Positions 57,363 to 64,000 of a stretch of 64,000 bases of DNA are shown piece after piece (the stretch's first letter is position 1; each line of letters starts with the position of its first letter). The stretch is from Paraphysomonas bandaiensis (Eukaryota > Chrysophyceae), in contig CBFFRP010000354.1 in NCBI GenBank assembly GCA_965644295.1, positions 184,981 to 248,980 on the forward strand. Direction: 5' to 3'. Below the pieces are notes generated by a model. The model was not told the origin of the DNA. It did not search any database and worked only from the letters and a program-made list of their open reading frames with translations. The translations under genes were made by a program, and so were the position numbers.

Positions 57363-58557
57363 ATGTTTAGCGAGGCCATAATCTGCAATCGGAGGGTATT
57401 CATCAAGCGTGATGATTTGCTGGACCTCTCAGGGCTAAATGGGAACAAAGCGCGCAAATTCTTTGCACTGATGTCATCGAAACCCTCGTCTGTAATCTTA
57501 AGTAGCATTGGTGGTGTACAGAGTAACTCTATGTTAGCTCTTGCCAAGCTTGCATCTGCGCATAGGGATTCCATTTTTCATTACTTCACGAGGCCGATTC
57601 CTCCATTTCTGAAGCGCAAACCTAGTGGAGTATATAAACTGGCCCTATCGATGGGAATGAAGGTCGGTTCGTATTTATATATGTATTGTTCTATTAATCT
57701 GTAATCCTGTTACAGCATTTCGAGCTAGCTTATGATGATTATCGCCTGTTAGCAAGTGAGGTACTTGTACATTTTTTTGCGTGTAATGCAGAGTAATGCG
57801 TTTATAGGGAGTGTCTCCGACTCAAGTAGCTGTCCGTAGAGTTTTCGAGTCCTGCGGGGTAGATATAAGTGTTGGTCAATGGATTCCTCAAGGTGGTGCC
57901 ATGCCATCTGCCGAGCTTGGCCTGAACCTCTTAGCGGAAGAGGTTGTGGATTTCATCAATGGACGGTGCGATAAACTTGGTGCGAAGTGGAAGGTGGGGG
58001 GTTGTGCCCACTATTGTCAGATCTAATGTGTTGCTGTGTTTTCTTACCAGGTCATTGTGGAGAGTGGAACAGGTACTACTGCGTATTATCTCTCTAAGAG
58101 CCTACACTCTAGTATACAGCGACAGAATATTTCTACCTCCAAACTTGACGTTGTCGTCATTGCAGTATCCTGTGTTATGTCTCCTAGTTCCCTCTATGAG
58201 TACTTTTGTAACATCCGCGAATGCTCAACTCCTCTCAATGCACTGCCGATTGTACTCCCGACACCAATTTCACTTCTCGACAGACTCGCTGGACAACGCA
58301 GGCGGTTTGCACAACCTGTCAGAGATCACCTCATTCTATGGAGACACTTATGTGACTGCTCAAAAATCGAATTTGATCTGTTGTATTCACCCATCGCATG
58401 GGAGCAGATTCTGTCGACACCCGGATGGAATGAATCAGTAGAAAGCGAAAGAAATTTATATGTGTGGGACGACAGTAACGTAATTTACATCCATTGCGGT
58501 GGAACTGAGGGAACACCAAGTCAGCTTCTCCGATACCGACATCTTGGCCTGCTATAA
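57363..58557 (+). CDS. PLP-dependent ACC deaminase / D-cysteine desulfhydrase family enzyme
   Basis: Four exons (57363-57662, 57716-57760, 57808-57993, 58051-58557) join in phase; introns are 53, 47 and 57 nt; 345 aa, normal for the family. VFIKRDDLLDLSGLNGNKAR contains the Lys (NGNK) that binds PLP. SSIGGVQSNSMLALAKLASA is the usual GG-x-QSN-x-x-x substrate loop, followed by GGAMPSAELGL and VESGTGTTAYYLSKSL (phosphate-binding Gly/Ser/Thr). The C-terminal YIHCGGTEGTPSQLLRYRH matches the family ending. Members open the ACC ring or release H2S from D-cysteine; plant-type proteins are mostly the latter, but the specificity cannot be read here. The start is the only ATG after an upstream in-frame TGA, so the N-terminus is slightly short, with little ahead of the RDD block. 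Confidence 0.92.
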
Positions 58558-59039
58558 AACTCACGTAATGGGGGTCATGCTTCGGCAGGCATGCAGGCAT
58601 ACACATCTTGTTTCCTCGCAATGTTGATAAATGAAACAACTAATCTTTGAAGTAACCGAATGTATAGAATATATGTGTCAAAATTGTACAGTTGTAATAG
58701 TAAAATTGACTAAGTTGGGATTTCTCATCTAGCATGAATAAGCTTGATCAGTAACGCCAAGCAATATTCGGAACTGACATTTCTAAGGATGGTAAGGTTA
58801 CAAATGCACACAACAATTAATTATTAAAATTATAATCAACACATCTCATCATTCATTGTCATTCACTAAATATATAATCTCTACTACCAATCAATTTCAT
58901 CATATCCTAGTCTAGATAGTAGATGGTCACGATTATTAAAAGCTGTATTTCTAAAGTATTCGAATTTTGACCGTTACTTCTTGAATAATATAGTGGTGGT
59001 TCACAGCATTACATGAACAGGTAATGATATGATAAGAAA
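58558..59039. other. Intergenic; dispersed AT-rich repeat at its end
   Basis: 58930-59035 is related to 45485-45600 ('aaaagctgtatttctaa.gtatt.gaa', 'acttcttgaataata.ag.ggtggttcacag.attaca'). Otherwise nothing supported. Confidence 0.45.
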
Positions 59040-59340
59040 CTGAACCCTCAACAAAGTCGGACTTGTACCTCTTTGTGGTGTTCTGGGGGCTAAGTACCGA
59101 AGATATTTTTCCCACTAACGTGAGCCTCATATATTATGCAGTCAGGAGATATTGTGCTACCCACTTATAGCCAAGTGCTTATGTGGTACAAGGGACACAA
59201 ATAAGTGCATCCGGGATTGAGTCAACCTCAAAGGCATCCGGGGTATTAAGCTGCCTACTAAAGTCTAGCATTCGGGCTAGTTCACCTTAAGGACAGTGAG
59301 CGAGTGCTTGCGGTGACGCACATGCAGCTTTTGTAGGGAT
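59040..59340 (-). mobile_element. Short inverted-repeat element, minus-oriented copy
   Basis: Begins 'aaccctcaacaaagtcggac', 'ctttgtggtgttctgggggctaagtacc', continues 'gcatccggggtattaagctgcct' and ends 'gcttgcggtgacgcacatgcagct'. A fragment of the CCTAGTCAA element follows at 59341-59400. Confidence 0.65.
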
Positions 59341-59866
59341 CTATTATTCAACCTAGTGGAAATGGTTGAACTACCAAGTCACACCAAAATTGGTGTAAAA
59401 ACAATAAAGAATTGATCTTTATAATAGTAAAACAATGTTGTGATTATTAGAGTGTAAGTAATGAACACGATAGAGTGAAAATTATAAATAACAATATAGA
59501 ACGTACTATCATGCACAACGGAATAGTTAGAAGTGTAACTGATAATGACGACGTTATGATGACGATCATGTATCTTGAACAGATACTATCATTAATTCAG
59601 TTCGTGATATATTTCATTGAACATCATAACTCACACACACTATCTTATATTAAGATGAATCCTAATACGACCTCTCAATGAAATAATCAGTGAACCGTAG
59701 ATAATAGAGAGAATATGAACTTATGCACACTGAGAGTAAAAACCAGAGTAGCAGTCACTATCCAATAACAAGCGAACTGCAGAGATGCTGTTTTGTGAGA
59801 CCATCCTTCTAGTCCAGCATCATGTATTGAATAAAAGTAAAAAAAATGGTAAAAACTCCGTGTAAC

Positions 59867-60598
59867 TCAAACTAGCCGCCTAGGTCGCTTGTGGCTTGTT
59901 AATTGTGATTTAGGTGTCTCTGAGGTTGTTGATCGCTTCCTGTTGCTGCTGGATGGAATGTCGAACCCAGCTCCCCCCATCAATGTAGTTCGCAATTGAA
60001 GAAAATTAGTTGCTCCTAGTGGTTTCGTGAGAAGATCGGCTAACATTGACGTGGTGGGAATATGGTCAACAGTCAATTGGTTTTCGGCAATATTTTCTCG
60101 AATGAAATGATACCGTATCGCAATATGTTTCGTACGACGATGATGAGTAGGATTGTAACATAATTGGACTGCCCCTTTATTATCGCACCAAATAGTTGTT
60201 GAGAATGGAAGTTTGAAACCAATTTCTGATAATAAAGAGCGTAGCCATAATGCTTCCTGAGCTGCTGACGATAGAGCCATATACTCAGCTTCAGTAGATG
60301 ACAATGCCACAGTTGTCTGTAATCGAGATTGCCATGATATAAGACAATTACCTATGAAGAATGTAAAAGCTGTAGTGGACCGTCGAGTGAGGTGACATCG
60401 TGCCCAATCGCTATCGCAGTATCCTGACAATGTTATGTGGGATCCAGAATATATCAATCCTTGCTTAGCAGTGCCTTTGAGATACCTAAGAACATGTAAC
60501 GCAGCATTACAGGTAGTTAGATTAGGCATATCAGAAAATCTGGCAAGAGTATTGACTGCATAGGCGATATCCGGTCGAGTGCATACAGCTAGATACAT
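59867..60598 (-). pseudogene. copia RNase H region
   Basis: RPDIAYAVNTLARF, GYCDSDWA, SSTEAEYMALS, WCDNKGAVQLCYNPTHHRRTKHI and LADLLTKPLG are the standard copia RNase H landmarks. A basic tail ends the frame. Confidence 0.88.
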
Positions 60599-60606
60599 TA
60601 GGGAAC

Positions 60607-62023
60607 CTATGAGTTCCTTGTAGGGGAAATTCTGAACATAACTTTAATTTGACTCTGAAAGATGATTGTATTCATGTAAATCATAGTTGAAAGACAGTAA
60701 CATAGGTGTTGACATGGGCTTACTGTTGGACATGTTGAATTTGTCCAGTAGTTTTCTGACGTACTGCTCCTGACTGAGAGTTGTGATATTTTTGTCAAAA
60801 TCTTGATGAATGGAGATGCCCACAAGTAATAATCTAGGAGTCCGAGATCCGTAATTTCGAACTTTTTGGATAAATGGTCTTTGAATTGTTGGATATCAGT
60901 GTCGGATGTAGATGCTATAATAATATCGTCCACATACATGGCTATTAGCATAATCCTGCCATTAATCTGCTTTTTGAATATACACGGGTCAGATATTAGT
61001 CTGGTGAAACCCATATCTAGCATAAAATTTGTACAGCACTTATACCAGTTAAGACCTGCTTGCTTTAGACCATAGATGCTTTTCATCAGTTTGAGGACTT
61101 TTCCGTCAGGGACGTCCATGCCAGGAGGGGGATGCATGTATATGTCCTCTTCGAGGTCAGCGTTGATGTACGCAGTTGTGAAATCGATTTGGTGCAATTT
61201 GAGTTTCATAATAGTCGAAAGGGCAATAATTGTACGTAGTGATGTATATTGTAGCCTTCGCGACGGGGCTGTATGTATCATTGTAATCGATGCCTTGGAT
61301 TTGAGTAAAACCCTGTGCGACTAGTCGAGCCTTGAATTTGATATCATTCTGTTTTCTTTTTATTTTGAATATGAGTTTCCCCTTTATGGCTCTTGCTCCA
61401 GGTGGTAACGCAGTGTATCTCCAGCACCCTTTCCTCTGAAGAGTGGATATTTCTCTATTGATAGCATCGATCCACTGCTGTTTATATTTACCTGAAATAG
61501 CATCTTGAACACTCTTTGGTGTATCGGTTAGCTCGTCAATGTCATCGCAATTACTGATAGCATACATAACAATATCAATATTGTTTGTATGTAATTTTGA
61601 TATACATTGTGTGTCATGTGCCATATGATTTACTACATGTTTAGCATTTACATCACATGTATATACACCATCACCTAGTTTGTGTAAGTTTACAATTACC
61701 CGTTTCCTGGCCATTCTCCTGCTTCGGAGAACACTCTTTCTACCAGCTAAAAATTGTTGTTTTGCTGTAGCACGGACTTTACTTGGCCCTTCAGGTGTAC
61801 CCTGATTTTCCCAATCTCCCGATGAATCAGCAGGCTTATAACAGCGTTTGGCCACACGCTGACACACACGATCCACTTGACTGTGTGGTGCCGGATTCGG
61901 CACTAGATTCCCATTGAATTGTTTCGAAGGGCGAGTCTTCGCTATCTTTGCATCGTAGTGGGTAGGTTCATCCCGATGGCTGCTGATTCTCTCCTGCGCG
62001 GCATCATGATGTCTTAGATTCAC
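60607..62023 (-). pseudogene. copia reverse transcriptase region, frameshifted
   Basis: The upstream frame (62023-61157) ends in VAQGFTQIQGIDYNDTYSPV. The next frame (61281-60607) carries LHQIDFTTAYINADLEEDIY, KLMKSIYGLKQAGLNWY and the catalytic AMYVDDIIIAS. After FEITDLGLL the frame shifts again; the correct continuation (SQEQYVRKLLDKFNM) is in another frame. Confidence 0.85.
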
Positions 62024-62408
62024 GCCACTCCCCCTGGAAGTAGCGGCTGGCGCTGGAGATCCATTAACTGTATCGGGGTCTCGATCTGATTTGCTGGATT
62101 TATGTATTGGGGTTTTCGATCGAGAAGTATTACATTTGAGACCAACTGCTTTGAGTTCTATGTATTCTTCAGTGTACTTTTCGACGTCTGCAGCATGAAT
62201 GGGGTCGTCGAGCTAGATGAGTCGTGTCTTGTCACCGCTGTCGTCCACTAGACCACGATACGCTGCGATTAATCCTTTTCTGAGCTTTATTTGAGTCGTT
62301 ACATATGTTAATCCATCGTCTGGATCTACATGTGCTAGACCTATGAGATATTTGAAACTTTCTACTGTCCTGGAGGTCTCATTCTCTCTGAAGATCTCAT
62401 TTATCTCT

Positions 62409-63668
62409 TTAAAATATCTCTTTTATCCGCTGGTGGAACACATTCGTTGAAAAATACATGTCCTGATATATAACAAAATCTCTTAATGCGGGAACAAAGA
62501 CTATATATCCAGGACCATCCTCTCGATAGCCCATAAAATACCCAGGCCAGCTATGTCTGTCCCAGTTGTTCTTTCGGAGACTGGAATCGATATTCACAAA
62601 GCATTTACATCCCCATACTCTGGCATAACTCAAGTCTGGTATTTCGTTTTCGATGAATTGGAGTGGGGACATGAATCCTTTAGCAGTTTTGCAAGGTAGC
62701 CTGTTCTTCATGTGTGTGGATGTCTTCATGGCTTGTTCCCAGAAATTCGTTGGAAGACCTGAATCCATCAAGCTACTAAGTGCTCGTTCTTTGATGGTTC
62801 TCCATGGTCGCTCTTGAAATGGGTTGTCCTCGGGAGTATAGGGAGCGTTAAAAGTCCATGTTGCTCCAATGTATTGGAGATATTCCAATACTTTTCGTGA
62901 GACTAGTTCCTTCCCTCCATCGGCATGGTAATGTTGTAGTCGTTTACCCCTACTGCGTAGATACGTGACGACTTTCTGAATGGATTGGATAACGAAATTT
63001 TCATCTCTCGTTGTTCCGTAGGAGTCCCACTGGTACCTTGATGCTACATCGGCGATCCCAAGTACATCATATCGATTTCCGGTAATAATCGCATCGGGTG
63101 TATGTGGTCCTGAGAAATCGGCTACTATGAGCTCCCCCAGCTCCTTTGCCCTTCTCATTCTTTTCAACAACATTTGGCGGGTGGCATTCCTGTGCTTGCG
63201 TCTACGTGATTTCCCAGTCGCACATCCATCGCATAAACCGCCAGGTAGAGAGGCAACACTCATCTCCTCCTTTGTCATCTTCTTGACACCAGTTATTAGA
63301 CGTAATTTTATTGCCTTCTGTATGAGTCCAAGTGATGCATGTGCTAGTCTCTGATGTGCTAACAGTGCAGGTTGACCTGAGGCAGTTGATGCGAGGTGAG
63401 ATTCATCAGTGGGAATACCGAGGTCTGATAGTGGAATTTCGTATAGGCCTCCAACGCGCTGGCCTTTCGATAGCAATATGCCGTCTTTAAATATTTCCAC
63501 TGACTGGTTTCTGAATATGATTTCATGTCCGAGGTCATCCAGTTGGCTAATAGAAATGAGGGTCCTAGACGCTTGGTCCACGTGTTTGCACTTGGGGATG
63601 ATGCCTAGTCTTCCATGACCTGAGGCATTGTAGACCCTGATTTGGCTGTTTGAATCTCGGTGAGGCAA
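62409..63668 (-). pseudogene. copia integrase region
   Basis: Open for 419 codons. The GAG-pre-integrase block (LAHASLGLIQKAIKL ... GLCDGCATGKSRR) leads into the integrase catalytic core. The three acidic residues are in IVADFSGP (first Asp), HADGGKE (second Asp) and the final Glu, visible in the YTPEDNPFQERPW context. The canonical spacer N-G-x-x-E appears as DNPFQE. Protein-coding quality is good in this part, but it is cut off from protease and RT by stops. Confidence 0.85.
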
Positions 63669-64000
63669 TCAGTGTAGTCCGTAAGGTAGCTTGCTTCTGA
63701 TGTAATTGATACTGTGCACCCCGAGTCAAGAGATCCCATTCCTGCCTTTTGATCACTAACGAAGTGTGATTCATCGCTCGGTGTGTAAGCAACTCCTCCG
63801 TAGTCTTATAACAACACCCGGTTTGATAACCAGGGTGTTGGCTCGTAAACAATAAAACTACAACAACACCTACACTGAACCAACAAGCACAGTAATAACG
63901 GTATTATTATTAAAACACTTTTTTCCAAGTTTAGACCTAAACTCAGTTAGTGACTCCCGCGAAGAGTCACCGCGCAATGGTATACCGCTGGCACCCAAGA

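Larger units (their letters stand above)
59867..63852 (-). mobile_element. Ty1/copia LTR-retrotransposon, degenerate, probably extending past the window
   Basis: On the minus strand the copia order is seen: protease remnant (LDSGCT near 63735), integrase (63668-62409), reverse transcriptase (62023-60650) and RNase H (60598-59867). Connecting sequence 62024-62408 has stops. The RT is split by a frameshift near 61250 and another near 60825, and a TAA interrupts the frame just before RNase H (near 60645). No gag zinc knuckle and no LTR pair are visible; the 5' part would lie beyond 64000. It cannot be active as it stands. Flanks at 59840-59866 and 63853-64000 show no obvious matching terminal repeat. 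Confidence 0.9.

Overview
The window is nuclear DNA from a microbial eukaryote. Almost every gene is split by short GT-AG introns. A U2 spliceosomal snRNA gene is present, and there are copia and hAT transposon remains but no bacterial-style operons. All three standard stop codons are used as stops. The organism cannot be fixed from sequence alone. The Pro/Thr-Ser-rich ectodomain repeats, the TOM1/THH1-like 7TM protein and the hAT type would fit a protist such as a stramenopile, but that is inference. I resolved about 55 introns. Most are 41-60 nt, and the first introns of three genes are longer (110, 144 and about 110 nt). Several exons are tiny (21, 24, 27, 27 and 28 nt), so open reading frames alone badly under-describe the genes here.

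Layout, left to right. 2-2626: the 3' part of a repeat-rich protein with an endonuclease/phosphatase-like fold. 2.6-5.9 kb: old repeats. 5978-7979: a membralin-family ER protein. 8-9.9 kb: short inverted-repeat elements. 9959-11366 (minus): a mitochondrial PDH/BCKDH-type kinase, divergent from a small four-exon orphan gene (11790-12334). 12.3-15.1 kb: repeats. 15133-16398 (minus): a PP2C-like phosphatase lacking a metal-binding Asp. 16867-17841: a recombinase-like or orphan gene running into 185-bp and 197-bp tandem arrays. 19470-22269: an 11-exon protein with repeated CTF-x-P motifs. 23218-23405 (minus): U2 snRNA. 23751-25292: acetyl-CoA acetyltransferase. 25.6-29 kb: hAT remnants and small elements. 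29792-31001 (minus): a TOM1/THH1-like 7TM protein. 32441-33041 (minus): a TadA-type deaminase with an altered zinc-ligand motif, lying on one arm of a 1-kb inverted repeat whose other arm carries a broken copy of the gene. 36-37 kb: hAT pseudogene. 37651-39388 (minus): ArfGAP with a Gly/Tyr/Gln-rich tail. 40037-40812: a small Cys-rich protein. 41-46 kb: repeats. 46319-47447 (minus): a type I membrane protein with a Pro/Thr-rich ectodomain. 48-49.7 kb: an unresolved minus-strand gene. 49723-51550: an MFS transporter. 52-54 kb: repeats and a long palindrome. 54435-56674 (minus): a GPAT/DHAPAT-like acyltransferase. 57363-58557: a PLP-dependent ACC deaminase/D-cysteine desulfhydrase-like enzyme. 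59.8-64 kb (minus): a degenerate Ty1/copia element running to the window end.

The genes are ordinary housekeeping and membrane functions (mitochondrial acyl-CoA and dehydrogenase control, lipid synthesis, trafficking, ERAD, tRNA editing) separated by repeat islands. No defence or biosynthetic cluster was found. The most unusual signals are two enzymes with substituted catalytic-site residues, a gene fragment captured in a large inverted repeat, a near-perfect 130-bp-arm palindrome, and at least two frame-preserving introns that hide inside apparently open frames.
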